Source: Sipunculus nudus (Eukaryota; Annelida; Sipuncula; Golfingiida; Sipunculidae). From it: a stretch of 64,000 bases of DNA. Shown one piece after another: positions 1 to 12,161 of the stretch; positions within the stretch are counted from its first letter, which is position 1; each line of letters opens with the position of its first letter. Under the pieces are notes generated by a model. It ran no database searches. It worked only from the letters and a program-made list of their open reading frames with translations, and was not told the DNA's origin. The position numbers and the translations under genes were made by a program. The DNA lies in NCBI GenBank assembly GCA_026874595.1, contig CM049316.1:49230695-49294694 (forward strand). Reading direction: 5' to 3'.

Positions 1-107
1 AAGTGCTAGCAAATTTTTCCGGTCAATTGTTAACATCGTAACGTATTTTTTGGGGGAAATCAGAAAATTCGAAAATTTCCCTCCAAATTTCTCATTTTTA
101 AAGCTAG

Positions 108-1110
108 AGAGTTCTAGTTTTTTGCATCAGGTAGTATTTCATGAGCTGTTTATGATACAACTGTAAATCTCGCAAAATCTCGCACTATTTCTCGTCAAAC
201 GAGAGTTTTCGATATTTCATTAAATATGACCTGCAGGTTGCATTTGATTAACAATGGCTTTGAAATTAATGTATTTTGTGTTATTTATAAATATCTCGAA
301 ATTGTTTTTTCATTTTTTGAAAATAGCCGCCAGGGGGCGTGGTACTGGGAACAGAACTTATCATTTTTCCGCAATATCTTAAAAATTATTAAGCATATAA
401 CCAATTTTTTTGTCGCATCTAAAACTAGGATCATTGCCTTATTCCTTCGTACATTTAGCCTTGTGCTGCCGTTACCGTGGTTATCAAATTTTGGGATAAA
501 ACTTGACAATCTGAAAATATGTAGTTTTTGGCTTCTATCTCGGTTGATATTTATGTTTTAAGGGTCTAGTTTTTTGCATAAGGCTGCTTCCTCTTGGTTC
601 TCAGTCATTCAATTGCAGGTCTCGTCAAATCTCGCTCGGTTTATTGCCAAACGAGAAATTACGAGATTTCACAGAAATGCTTATAACTTGATCACGGTTA
701 ATGCCAAAATGGAGTAGTTTTCAGCATTTGGTAGCATTTCAGAAGCCGGACATGAGTATATTGCAAATCTCGCCACATCTCGTATCATCACCCGCCAAAC
801 GAGAATATTTTAGATTTCGAACAAATGTCTTTATCTCGTTCATTTTCATACTAGATATTTTATTTTTCTATTGTTCAAGAATCATTTGACTAGTTTTAAG
901 TGACAAAAGTGAATATATCGTAAAATCTCGCACCATTTGTCGTCAAACGAGAACAGAGGACCATTTAAACAAATGCCTATAATGCTGTTATTTTTTACAC
1001 TACAGACATATAGTTTTCAGCATGTGACAGCGTCTGACACTCTCAATCACATCATGTGATTTTATTGCAGTTCTCGTCAAATCTTGCCTCGTTTTTCATC
1101 AATTTTTCAT
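108..1110. repeat. Degenerate ~150-bp repeat with CTCGTCAAACGAGA core
   Basis: A diverged unit recurs at about 112, 563, 713, 889 and 1010. Each begins with a CTAGTTTTTTGCAT-like block and continues about 50 bases later into GCAAATCTCG...TCGTCAAACGAGAA and a TTTCGATATTTCA-like tail. The CTCGT...ACGAG core is a short inverted repeat. The stretch 295-510 instead resembles the ~200-bp unit found at 1424-2970 (GCCGCCAG followed by GGCG), so two repeat types are interleaved. No coding signal was seen. Confidence 0.5.
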
Positions 1111-1423
1111 CCAATTGCCGTGAGCACAAGTGGCTTCAGGGTTGACCGGTACGTGCCGGCAAGGCTATTACAGTTGCATGTTGGCGTGCGCGGTCGTCCA
1201 TGAGTCCACAAAGCAGCATTGAATAGAGTACAAAAGCCGCTAAATGTGTAGGGAACACACCTGTGATTTTTATTGTGTCCCCTTGTGCGGCCACTTGTGT
1301 TGCCAGGAACCACTAGCAAATCTTTGAAACCAGGGACGGATCCCCGATTTTGTAGTTGGGTGTGTCAAAATATGGGCTGATCCCTGGTTTAGCAGTTGGG
1401 GGCAGGGGTAAAATTTTAATTAT
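1111..1423. other. No gene seen; small inverted repeat
   Basis: No recognisable gene. At 1326-1391 the sequence AAACCAGGGACGGAT is matched in inverse by CTGATCCCTGGTTT about 50 bases on, which resembles a very small inverted-repeat element. Confidence 0.35.
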
Positions 1424-2970
1424 ACATCAAATATATATATTAAAATAAAATATCTGGAAACTTATTTTTTTCCTTTTAGAAAATAGCCCCCAGATGGCGC
1501 TGCAGCAATCATTATTATGCCATATCTCCAAAACTATAGACAGTGTCACAACATTGATTGCAGCTTCTGAAACTATATTTAATGCGTTTAACCTTGTGGG
1601 GACTCTGTCGTATTCTGCGGGGGTTAAATTTTAATTATACATAAAATATATATAATAAAAATTAAAATATCGCGGAACTATTTTTTTTTCCTTTCAGATG
1701 GCGCTGCAGCAATCATTATTGTGCCATATCTCCAAAACTATAGACAGTGTCACAACATTGATTGCAGCTTCTGAAACTATATTTAATGCGTTTAACCTTG
1801 TGGGGACTCTGTCTTACTCTGCGGGGGTTAAATTTTAATTATACATAAAATATATATAAGAAAATTAAAATATCGCGAAACTATTTTTTTTCTTTCAGAT
1901 GGCGCTGCAGCAATCATTATTGTGCCATATCTCCAAAACTATAGACAGTGTCACAACATTGATTGCAGCTTCTGAAACTAGATTTAAAGCGTTTAACCTC
2001 GTGGGGACTCTGTCGTATTCCGCGGGGAATAAATTTTAATTATACATAATATATATATAATTAAAAATAAAATATCTCGAAACTATTTTTTTTTCCTTTC
2101 AGATGGCGCTGCAGTAATCATTATTGTGCCATATCTCCAAAACTATAGACGGTGTCACAACATTGATTGCAGCTTTTGAACCAAGATTAAATGCGTTTTC
2201 CTCGTGGGGATATTGTCATATTCTGCAGAAGTTTAAATTTAATTATACATCAAATATTTATTGTAAAAAAATAAAATATCTCGAAACTTATTTTTTGTCC
2301 CTTTAATAACAGCCGCAAGATGGCGCTGCAGCAATCATTATTTTGCCATATCTATAAAACTATAGATAGTGTCACAACATTGATTGCAGCATCTGAAACT
2401 AGATTTAATGGGTTTTTCCTCGTGAAGACTCTGTCATATTTTTCCGTTACCATGGGGGCCTGATATAGGTTACAATTAAATTCTTCTTTTTCCTGAAATT
2501 CAAAATATGAAGATTTATTCTAATTGACTGACGCTTATTTTATTCATGCTTTCCATTCTCCATGACAGGAGTACATTGCCTACACATGGAGTTATTTTCC
2601 GTCTGTCTGTCTACTCATTTGTGGCTAATCAAAATCAACGATCACATAAAAATGTGCTTCCATTTTAACCATGATAGCGGTTGTTCATTTGATCAGATCC
2701 AAACGCTCCCTGTCTGTCTGCCTAGTAACTGTCCGTCTGTTTCGCTGTCTTATTTCCGGCTATTTCCGGAACTAGATTTAATGCATTTTACCTCGTGGGG
2801 ACTCTGTCGTATTCTGCGGGGTTAAATTTTAATTATACATCAAATATATATAATAAAAAAATAAAATATCTCGAAACTTTTTTTTTTGTCCTTTTAGAAA
2901 TAGCCGCCAGATGGCGCTGCAGCAATCATTATTGTGCCATATCTCCAAAACTATAGACAGTGTTATACGT
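1424..2970. repeat. ~200-bp tandem repeat (ATGGCGCTGCAGCAATC unit)
   Basis: The block GATGGCGCTGCAGCAATC recurs at about 1494, 1697, 1898, 2102, 2318 and 2911. Each copy is followed by CCATATCTCCAAAACTATAG and ends with a GTGGGGACTCTGTC...TGCGGGG block and an AT-rich linker. The array is interrupted at about 2450-2770 by a segment rich in CTGTCTGCC/GTCCGTCTG, part of which (2709-2768) recurs at 2969-3034. Several copies have a pyrimidine tract plus CAG directly before the ATG and an open frame of about 46 codons. Nothing else supports coding. Confidence 0.8.
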
Positions 2971-3104
2971 TCCCTGTCTGTCTGCCTAGTAACTGTCCGT
3001 CTGTTTCGCTGTCTTATTACCGGCCATTTCCGGCAAGCGTTCGACCTCTGGTCGTCTAGTTTGATTGTTCGTGAAATAGAAGTTTCTGGACTCTGGGTGA
3101 AAAA

Positions 3105-3610
3105 GTTATAAATACACTAAAAAAACAGATTGGTTAAATATATAACCAATTTAATTGGTTAAGCCAGTTTTGGTTGTTTTAACCAAGATATTGTTTATCT
3201 TAACCAATGCATTGTTAAAGTACTAACCAAACCAGTTGGTTGTTTTGACCAATTTTTATTGGTTAACAGGATAAAAATACTGTATGTAGGTTTAACCAAT
3301 ATATTGGTCAATTGATAACCAAAGTAGTGGTTACTTTAACACACATATATGACCAATTTGGTTGGTTGAAATGATATTGGTTGATTTAACCAACACATTA
3401 GTAATTTCAACCAAGTTGTAACCGAACTCATTGGTCATTTTGACCAATTTTTATTGATAGAACGTTTGGACGCATATATTAAACCAGTTTTCTTGGTTGA
3501 GTTAAACATTGGTTAATTTTATCAACATATAGGTTATTTTATCAACTGATTGGTCAAGCACTGACCTAGTCAATTGGTCGGTTAAATCAATTGGTCAGTT
3601 TTAACATCAG
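3105..3610. repeat. AACCAAT/ATTGGTT inverted-motif region
   Basis: A roughly 500-base stretch is saturated with AACCAA and TTGGTT (for example TAACCAATTTAATTGGTTA at about 3141-3159). The two orientations alternate every 10-40 bases, giving many potential short hairpins. It looks like a decayed low-complexity or minisatellite array. No protein is implied. Confidence 0.6.
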
Positions 3611-4118
3611 AGACAAAAGTGCTCCAAATCAGACACATACGATGCAAGCTTAAATGGCTGAGGGGCAAAACGTCTGACTTGTATGCGAGCGGTCACATAT
3701 ATATATATATGGTCTGTCAGTGAAACTAAAGCCATGGATCTTATAGAAGCCTATTTAAAGAGGAAATGTATAATAGAAGTGAGCGAAGTTCTGACGTTGT
3801 CGTTAATGATGATTATTATCTGCAATCAACCTCAAAAGGATGTATTTTGCACACCGTAACACCAATAACATTCTATACCTATACAGTTCTAGTTATCCAT
3901 CACACATCCCACTGCTAAAATTCGGCATCCTCCGTCCTCATCAAATCAATCTAGCCATGAAATTCGTTTTTGTTACCTAATTTTCGAGGCCCCCTAAATA
4001 TCGGGGGCCCCTTAATCCGCCTCTGGCCAGAATCCAAGATGGCGGATATGAAACCCCATAAACAGCAAAGTCGATCTTTAAAACGGTAGACCTAATTGCT
4101 TTAATACAACATATAAAA
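3611..4118. other. No gene seen
   Basis: Contains an (AT)n microsatellite near 3697-3712. At 3977-4025 a GGCCCCC...GGGGGCC pair and an inverted 'CCGCCTCTGG' motif look like a relic of the same kind of small inverted-repeat element as the next feature. Confidence 0.4.
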
Positions 4119-4322
4119 CAGGGGCGGATCCAGGATTTAGGAAAAAAAGGGGGGCTCCAACGCAGGGGGACTAAAGAAAAACCTAAAAAAAAAAACAAGG
4201 TCCCAAGATCCGGAAAAGGGGGGGGGGGGGGTCCAGGCTGAAATATTTTGTCTGAACCCCTAAAAAAAGGTTGCTTCGGATGAAAAGGGGGGGGGGGTCC
4301 GGAACCCCTGGATCCGCTACTG
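4119..4322. mobile_element. Small inverted-repeat element (MITE), hAT-like ends
   Basis: The left end CAGGGGCGGATCCAGG and right end CCTGGATCCGCTACTG are imperfect inverted repeats about 200 bp apart. The inside is dominated by A and G homopolymers, including a long G run at 4218-4230. The CAGGGG start is typical of hAT-derived miniature elements (family knowledge), but I could not find a convincing 8-bp target duplication in the flanks. Confidence 0.6.
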
Positions 4323-4499
4323 TAAATCTCAGAAAAAAATAAAACATTGAGGGATTGTAATTTTTTTGGTGCGTTGGACTGCCATTTTGAGCAAATAAAT
4401 TCGTAATCATACCCGATGTCACACTTAAGGTCGGAATCACAGTCTGTCTCCCTCACTACATGCATGCACGGTTCCATGCGCAAACCCAGATGCATGGGA

Positions 4500-4612
4500 T
4501 TCAGTCCGGCTTATAAACCCCGATCGGGATCTCGTCCAGCCCAGGGCCAGCCCAAATCCCGATCGGGTTTTAGGCCTTACTAAATCCGGGGCCGATCGGG
4601 TTAGAGAGCAAA
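4500..4612. repeat. Cluster of CCCGATCGGG palindromes
   Basis: The 10-base palindrome CCCGATCGGG, or a close variant, occurs at about 4519, 4558 and 4592 in a locally GC-rich patch. It may be a small inverted-repeat element relic. No boundaries can be set. Confidence 0.4.
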
Positions 4613-4650
4613 CACATTATCCATGAAATAACACCATTCGATAACGACTA

Positions 4651-4735
4651 TTAAGTTGTGTTTCCATGTATCCGAAAATATCGTATCCGCAAAAGACGTA
4701 CGTACGCCCCATAGTGCGCAGTCCGCAAAAACTGT
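4651..4735 (+). repeat. Solo end of the GTTTCCATA inverted-repeat element
   Basis: TGTGTTTCCATGTATCCG here matches in inverse the end of the element at 6590-6897 (CGGATATATGGAAACACA). It is followed by a shared ACGTACGTAC block, so it is probably a truncated copy or distant end of the same family. 4736-5239 holds no recognisable feature. Confidence 0.45.
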
Positions 4736-5239
4736 TTGGATGGTTTGAACATATTTATTTGTACAGGATTACAAGTGTAGCCGTTTTGGCTAATATAGAA
4801 GCTCTCCTGTATGACAAAAATATAAAACACATTAGGAACAACACAAACTGCAAAGAGAGCACATTCAATCAGTTTCCTAACTACAAGCTATAGTATATAA
4901 ACATAAGCATTTACAATCACATGTGTATACAAGACAATACCATGAAACATATATATCGTATAAAGGAAAGGCCAAGTGCTTTCTAGGTATTTTCAGTTAA
5001 TATTTCCTGTTTACTTTTTAAATTTGAATATATAAATATAAATAGATATTACTGGTTTATATGCCAGACAGTATATATATATGCTGTACAATACTAGTCA
5101 TGGTGTATGAAGTTTCGGAATTATCAGATACAGATGATAAGTTAAAAACGGTGTGTTAGTCTTGTAACTTTATTCACATGTAATAATATTTTATGATTAA
5201 TCTTCGTTGTCAAGTTGCTATCTCCATACAACAGAAATT

Positions 5240-6592
5240 TTGTCAAACTTTTTTGTCGCTTCGCGTTACAGGTTTCAACGTTACATTCGATCCAACTTCA
5301 ATTCCTTCTTGTTCACATTTGTACTTGATACATGAGTAAAGATCTGGTCTTTTCTCTCCATACAAATGGCACTCCAACATATAGTGCTATACACTTTCTT
5401 TAGCCTCTTGACATGCGCAGAGTGGATTGTCCACCCTCCCTATATTGTAAAAAGATACTCATTAAGTGATGTATAACCTAATCTCAAACCAAAGTTTAAT
5501 TTTATCCTTCCTTTATAGGTGTGTCACATTATTGATACGATTGTTTGCTATATAGATTTTTCTACACAAGGGTTCTTTGAAGGACGACATCCTTTTTTTT
5601 AATTTCGTATATCCTTTGAAAGCTGATTCCAAACTTAGCAAACTGTAGGTATGAATGATTTTTTTACATTGTACTTTTTTAAACATCGGAATACGCAATG
5701 CGTGCACAATTACGTAAATTGTAGGTTGCGTACCTTTTAAGATCTGTTGGAACCAGTTCTGTCAAATATTCTGGCTCTGTTCGATTTACCATTTTGTAAA
5801 AAAGTTAAAAGAAGAAGGAGCCCCCGCCTGCTTTGCCAGCCGAGTTCAGCCTCCAGCTTGCGAGAGCCGGTTGTTCGCAGAGCCCCCGTGCATGTTAAGG
5901 CTGCCTCCCTTGCTCTCAATGCAATTTTCTGCTTTGATGTACTAAACAGTTATTGAAAAGGAGAGCTCCATGTTCTAGCTGCGGTCGTATCATTGACTTG
6001 TATAATCTTTCTAAAACTTTTAAGGATAAACTAAATTAACGGTTTTTAATATCCCAAGCTTTTTTTAGGCCTTCAGGCAGATTTTATTAATTAGTTCAGA
6101 CCAAGAGAGATTTTCAGTAAATATATAACCCCCAAGTGCGTCAGACTTGTAGTCTCCATCAATTGATGTTCGTTAAAAAGTAACGGTGGGTGAATAACCT
6201 TCTTCTTTTTATTAGAGAAACAAAGCACATTGGTTTTTACGGCATTGAACTTGAGTTGCCACTGTCGGGTCCTTTGACCAATACGGTCAAGATCCCTGTT
6301 TAAGGATCCGAGGCTGCAGTGGTGAACAGGCACGTGTCATCTGCATATAAATATAATCTAATGTTATTCTCAATTTGGCATTCGTATAGATTAAGAACAG
6401 TAAAGTGGACCAAAAATTGACCCTTGTGGCACTCCCGATTTAATACTTAGGAACTTTGAGGTGACTCCGCGTAATAAAACGCATTGTGATCTGTCTTTGA
6501 GGTAGCTTCTGAGAAGCTTTTAAAGAGAACCTGTTACACCAAGGTTTTCCAGTTTATGTAAAAGTCCCTGATGCCACATTCTGTCGTAAGCG
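5240..6592 (-). mobile_element. Decayed LINE retrotransposon (reverse transcriptase, 3' half)
   Basis: Reading the minus strand from 6592 downward, broken frames give, in order: AYDRMWHQGLLHKLENLG, the RT segment SGVPQGSI (near 6418-6438), the catalytic box YADDTCLF (Y-A-D-D on 6336-6347), then LNRDLDRI and TSLTHLGV near 6140-6310. At about 5300-5440 lies a C-terminal Cys/His cluster with CxC, H and C spacing typical of Jockey/CR1-type LINEs. In-frame stops and frame changes separate every block, so it cannot make a working protein. The 5' part is missing, because the sequence upstream of 6592 is an unrelated inverted-repeat element. Recognition rests on RT motifs; the exact clade is not settled. 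Confidence 0.82.
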
Positions 6593-6897
6593 CAGTTTCC
6601 ATAAGTACGTACGTTTTTCTTGCGGATAGCCTTTCGCGGCCTCTTTTAAAACTGCACACATGCACAATTTTATTTAAATGCACCCGGTGACCAGGCGCCG
6701 GGGCACTATTGGGAAATGTAGGCTTTTTTGCCATCCACAAAACGGATGAATCGCCACCGATACTTTCGATGCGGTCCGTTTTTGCGGAAACGCATGCGGA
6801 GCACATTAAAAACGTAGACATCGAAACAGTTCCCCTTAAAAAAATTGATGCGATTTTTTTTTGCGTACGAGACGTACGGATATATGGAAACACAGCT
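6590..6897. mobile_element. GTTTCCATA...TATGGAAAC inverted-repeat element
   Basis: Begins GTTTCCATAAGTACGTACG and ends with CGTACGGATATATGGAAAC, which are imperfect inverted repeats. It sits exactly where the LINE homology stops and contains no coding motif. It is consistent with a ~300-bp MITE inserted into, or abutting, the decayed LINE. Confidence 0.5.
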
Positions 6898-7699
6898 TTA
6901 TAGTTAAACGAATTCTTAAGAGATGTCGCTGCAATCAAGCGCAAGGAGGATCATTCCAGATGAGATAACAATAACGGTAGCACTTGGGATGGGGTGGGGG
7001 AACTGATAGCGTCATATATCGTGCCCATGTTTATTTATTCTAACCCAGCTTAGCTAGCGACATAAGTGGCCTTATTCGCCCGATTAACAGGTAGTCTTAT
7101 GATAAGATATTGTCGCCACACTTGCAGTTCATAGCACTTTCTGTCGGCCAGTTGACATTTGATAATTAATGGCGCCGGGGCGGAGCAAGAATTAACACCT
7201 TTACCAATGTTTTGATGGCACTTATGTGCCGTAAATGTATCTAGCATATTTCCTCTACCCCCCCCCCCCCCAACACTTTTCTGGTATCAAACGAAAAAAA
7301 TTGTTTGTTATTGGTATCATGGTATGCTTGGACGTACGAATTTTGTTATAATGATGTATACGCTACGTATCGTAGCTCATCAATATCACAGTTAAAAGTA
7401 TAAATGTTAAAGTTTTGGGCATAATAAAACAAATAAACTCACGGCTTAAATCTAATTGAGAATATATACACATTATAGAATGGAAAACGTTCAACTTCAT
7501 ATGTGTACACCCGTATAGGCCTACAATCTGTGTGATATCTCAATCGTCAATCGGAATTCTTCTGGGCAATAACACTGATTTAGTTTTTGTTTTTCCCCTG
7601 TCTCTGATCACGATAAAAATGTTTGAATCTCTCAATAATATATCCAACGCCAGCAATTTATGATACCCTTTCGGTGGCCAGATAGGCATTCGGGTACTG
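6898..7699. other. No gene seen
   Basis: AT-rich unique-looking sequence with one C homopolymer at 7258-7271. No coding motif or repeat termini recognised. Confidence 0.4.
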
Positions 7700-8044
7700 A
7701 CAAGTCTATTTCACTGGGTTCAACCAATCAGAATGTCCACCGCTCAGTGAACCATAACAAATTTAATTTATTTGACCGGATGAAACCAGTGCATATCGGA
7801 AAGGGTTTCTAGAGGTAAATTATCCAAAATATGCTGTCAACACTTTTCTGTTCCTTGTAATGGAAGTTGGGTCATACTAATATATGTATATTATTTACTA
7901 AGAATGATTTTGTGAGTTTATTACTGCTGGTACTACCTGGTCGCACCTGGTCAGGTATGTGCTTTGTTATGTAGATGAGGATGTCGGCCTCGCATGAACG
8001 AATGACGTAGTAGGGGAGCCCACTTACGGTAAACCATTCCGTTT
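7700..8044 (+). promoter_or_regulatory. Possible promoter patch (CCAAT box, CpG cluster)
   Basis: An NF-Y-type AACCAATCAGA box lies at about 7722, and a cluster of about ten CpGs falls within 7980-8075, against a very CpG-poor background. It directly precedes an ATG-starting segment that ends at a consensus splice donor. This is consistent with a promoter and first exon. No TATA box is obvious and there is no transcript evidence. Confidence 0.3.
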
Positions 8045-8119
8045 ATGGCGGCAGTGCGCAGATTCGCGCAGGACAGAACTAAACACAGTAAACAAGAAAT
8101 ATATAGATTCGGCACCAAG
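8045..8119 (+). CDS. Candidate first exon, unknown gene (or 5' leader of the CD109-like gene)
   Basis: ATGGCGGCAGTGCGCAG opens a 25-codon frame that ends at AAG|GTGAGC, a consensus donor. The peptide (MAAVRRFAQDRTKHSKQEIY...) has no signal peptide and no domain I recognise. The CpG content is high for the window. If it were spliced to the acceptor at 26226-26227, its frame would not be that of the CD109-like protein. It would then be either an upstream frame in a leader exon or the first exon of another gene. No partner exon was identified. Confidence 0.28.
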
Positions 8120-9610
8120 GTGAGCATAACGATTTATTCTAATAAAGAGTCAATATTGCTAAAACAAATTTGTGAATATCACTAAATATGCCGATCCCGT
8201 ATTACAATTGTATTCATATATGGCATTTGAAGGATTTCAAGTCTCAGACAAACAGCATTTGGGTCAGCGTGGCCCAGTTTTAGCCGTCTTCTACAGCCTT
8301 TCGTTTCCAAAGGTTATCGAATAAGAAGGGTAATTAATTAATATAGGCCCCCAGCTTTAATTCTGTTAATATAATTAAAATATTGTGGGTGTTATGAGTT
8401 TTGAAAAGCCGTAAGAAAATATTTTTTTAAAGGAAAAAGGCGATTCTTTCCAAATGACAAATTTAGGTCAAGCATGAAGTTAAAGCTGATCCAAGGAAAC
8501 TTACCAAGTTTTGAAAATGTCCGTGCTCTCTCTGGTTTATAGAAAATGTCTGTGCTTTCTCTGGTTTGTAAAAAATGTCTGTGCATTCTCTGGTTTATTG
8601 AAAATATCTGTGTTTTCTCTGCCAGGGTTTATTACAGCCATCGCTGAATTTTAAATGTAACAGTATATACCCTTAGAATGTGGATATGAGTAATTTTAAC
8701 TATGAGTCAGTTTGACTGAAGAGTAAACAGTGAGGCAACACACATTCACACAATATGTCCCTGATATACGATCACATAACAGCAGCATTTAGGTTTTATT
8801 TTGTAAACTTGAAAAATATTGTTACTTTCAGAAATAGGCCCAAATATTTTGAAATTATATATTATATTGATAATATATTTATTACTAATTATTTAATCTT
8901 TTTTTTAATTAGACTGTTAGTGTAAGTCATAACTTTCTCCATGTATAGTAAGTTAGTAACACTAATTGATACACTCCACTAGCTATTTTGCTATTAACAG
9001 AATTAGTCACAGATGAAAACATAAGTTGAGGAATTACAAGCTGTAAATCAGCAGGCAAAAGCTTTGTTCATTAATTGTTTGTCAGAACAAACTCTGCTCT
9101 GAGAATAAACTCAACAAACGTCAGTTATTATAAGCTGTATCCAAAGGTACCACCAAAGAAATGACCAGGATAAACTTTCTCAGCTTAGTACAATACCTTG
9201 AATAGGTCCCACAATATTTGGAATTAATGAGGTTTGATGAAACTGGATAAAGTTATGCTGAGTTTAAAAATATATATATAAAATGTTCATGAAAGAAAAA
9301 GTGTACAAAATGTGATATTTCTAATATTCATTTACTAATTTAAACTCAGCTGACTAATAGTTAACTGAATTATAGCAATGTTCCTTTTGGCCCGAACAAA
9401 ATGGACTTTTTAAAAAATCAGGAAAAATATTTACTCACTTAACATGAATATTTTTTTAGCTAGAGGCCTTTTTTTCCAAATATATAACTTTGTTTAATTA
9501 AGATTCAATTGTGTACCCAAAATTAGATCTGAATTTTGTAAATTTGTAAAGTTATTAGCATAAAAATAAAATCAGTACCTTAAATTTTGCCCAACTTTGA
9601 CCATGGCACA
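8120..9610. other. Non-coding, with ~31-bp tandem repeat at 8514-8625
   Basis: AT-rich sequence without a recognised gene. At 8514-8625 about four copies of a ~31-bp unit (AAAATGTCTGTGCTTTCTCT plus GGTTTGTA) occur in tandem. Confidence 0.55.
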
Positions 9611-11446
9611 TTTTTAGCTCAGCTGACTATTAGTCATCTGAGCTATAGTCATAGTCAGTTGCCCGTCGTCCGTCCGTCTGTCTGTAGATGTGGCACGTTT
9701 TGAAACCTTAAGACATAGGAATCCAAATTTCAGCATAGTATTAGATGTCCCAAAGATCTCCTACCAAGCCAAAAACTGGGTCTTTGCGACTTTGTTCCTT
9801 TGAGAAATTAAGGAAAATCCTCAATTTTTTATTAAAAACCTATTTTCACACTTCAGGACTGCCTAATACCAAAACCACTCATCTGTTTTTCCTCATATTT
9901 ACCATAAATATTCCTCTATATAGTTCCTATGTACATGCCAGAAATTAAGTCTGTTAAGCATAAATTCTATAAGTTATGGGCCTGAACATAATGGACTTTG
10001 TAAAATATCAGGAAAATATTTACTCACTTAACATGAAAAATTTTGAAACTAGAGTCTATTTCCCAATTATATAACTATGTTTAATTAAGATTCAATTGTT
10101 TACCCAAAATTAGATCTGAATTTTGTAAAAATTTTTAAGTTATTAGCATAAAAATAAAATCACTACCTTAAATTTTGCCCAATTTTGACCATGGCACATT
10201 TTTATCCTGTAAGGGCCTTTGATTTAATTTTCACAGCATGTGAACATAAATATTTAATTTGTTTAAATCTGAAATTTGAAAATAAAAGCTTGAAAATTAA
10301 GCTAGTTATTGATTTTTTTCTTGAGGCTCTATTGTAGTCATTTGCTTTGATTACAGATTACAGATGCAGGGTCCCACTCCAGGTCACTGGAAGTCAGCTA
10401 TGCCAGGGTTTCTGATTTGTTACAGTCACTGGGGGAAATCCCCTGCTGTGAAGGGTGTACAGTTATTCTCATATCACCACCCCAATCACCCCCCCCCCCC
10501 CCCAAACCCAACCCACCAAGTGTTATGCAGTAATTGTTATTGTTTTCACTGTATCTCCTCAATTGTAATGCTGTTTTCACTCCAATATGCAAAAAACTTT
10601 CCTTGAAAAAGTAATTCAAGGTGTAATCCAGAAGATGCAATGTTGTGTAATGTAGCATTTGTTTAAATTTATTAAATATGAAGCACATTATGGATAAATA
10701 AAGACACAGTTAAAAATTGTGAAATCTAAATCAAGTATTATTTTTAGATATTTATTGTTTTGCAGATTTAAAAGATATATTTTTGTGGTAAAAAACAAAT
10801 AAACATTTGTATGCATGATGTGGTGTTATCTGACAAGATTGAGATTTAGGATGATGCAATTGAGAATTATGAATCAACTTTTAAATTCAGATATATATGT
10901 TATATTTGAAATGTATAGAAATATAAACTTAAATTAAAAAAAAAATTGATGTAATAAAAAAATGAGGATTTAATACAAACATTTGTTCATTATTTTCCTG
11001 CCTCAGCAGAATTTGAGATCAGGCTTTGTTTGTCCTGTTTTATGTTGTTAATTAGTTATATTTCAACTGTATACATTTCATAAAAAAAATACATATATAT
11101 TTAATAATATATATTATACAAAAAAAATAGATTCAATTGAACAAATGTGTAAACTACTGAAATGTCAACAGTTAATCAAAAAGCCAACTAATGATCATGG
11201 TATTAGTACAGATCATTTGTTCACAAACTGCTCACATGCTTCAGTTTCAACATTAGGAAACACATGGTCAGGTCACAAAATATTATTTGCAACAATTTCT
11301 TCCTCATCAATACAAACCAATCATATAAACCAACCATGGCCTTTATTACCTCCTCCTCTTACACTTTATATCCATTTAATATTATTTTAGATTTTTACCT
11401 TCAAGGTCAACTTCAGCTGAGCACAGTGACCCATGGGTCCCTTGTT
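9611..11446 (+). mobile_element. Family-A hairpin-ended element, full length
   Basis: Starts TTTTTAGCTCAGCTGACT, where AGCTCAGCTGACT pairs with AGTCATCTGAGCT 16 bases on. A CCGTCTGTCTGT stretch and a long AT-rich body with a C14 tract at 10490-10503 follow. It ends CAGCTGAGCACAGTGACCC, then the palindrome GACCCATGGGTC and CCTTGTT. The GCTCAGCTGA motif is near the very start and, inverted, about 25 bases before the end (asymmetric inverted repeats). It closely matches the copy at 61349-63242 along nearly all its length. There is no open frame of note, so it is non-autonomous. Class is inferred as possibly Helentron-like. Confidence 0.7.
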
Positions 11447-12161
11447 TCCAGTGAGTACTGATGATTTAATTTTCACAACATGTAAATGTCATATTGTTTT
11501 AATGTATTTGAATGCGAGTGCAAATACTTTCAAAATGTATTCATTAATGCATTCATGAATACATTTCATAATATTATTTTAATAATCCTTTATTTCAATT
11601 AAATTATTTAAAAACATCTTTTCAGATGATACTGTTAGTATTATTTAATTTAAATTATATTTGGCCCAATAATTGCAATTAATTTTTAATAATTAGTTTA
11701 ACTCTCATATCATTTGTTCTAGGTGCTAAATTTGGGTATGGGTAACCTGTAATTGTTGAATAACAGTTAACTCCTTTGTAAAAAGTATGATAATTTACAT
11801 GACTTAAATGACAGGATAGGACATCAAGTTACTCGAGTGTTGTATCTTAAATTGAGGAAGATTGCTTCAACTAAACTTTGTTTGAGAAATGTTAAAAATT
11901 TCATTTAACATGACAGTTGAATAAAACATTTTTCATTTACAATTCCATGGTTATATCACATTGAAATATCACACTTCAACAAGAGCACCATTGAGGCCCT
12001 CTAACATTAGACAGTCTATGACTATCATAGTGAGATTCAGAATGCCTTTACATCAAGGACTGCATTAGTAAGGCGCTATGAGTATGCATATATTGCTAAC
12101 AAATTTGCTGTCACTTAACATAAACCAGACCAATCATTAGCTTTTTTAGTATACTTTCTAA
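11447..12161. other. No gene seen
   Basis: AT-rich, with no recognised gene or repeat termini. Its last 8 bases (12154-12161, CTTTCTAA) are the left target-site copy of the next element. Confidence 0.4.

Noticed and set aside
4119-4322. 8-bp target duplication for the small CAGGGG element
   Set aside because: Flanks ATATAAAA and TAAATCTC share only a few bases, so I do not claim a duplication.
3977-4495. Minus-strand 172-codon frame with poly-proline
   Set aside because: Crosses a MITE whose G homopolymers read as proline on the minus strand; no domain, and the frame depends on homopolymer length.
9745-9948. Open frame beginning MSQRSPTKPKTGSLRL and its relatives at 59880 and 61390
   Set aside because: Translation of a conserved family-A block present many times and interrupted in most copies; not a protein family I recognise.
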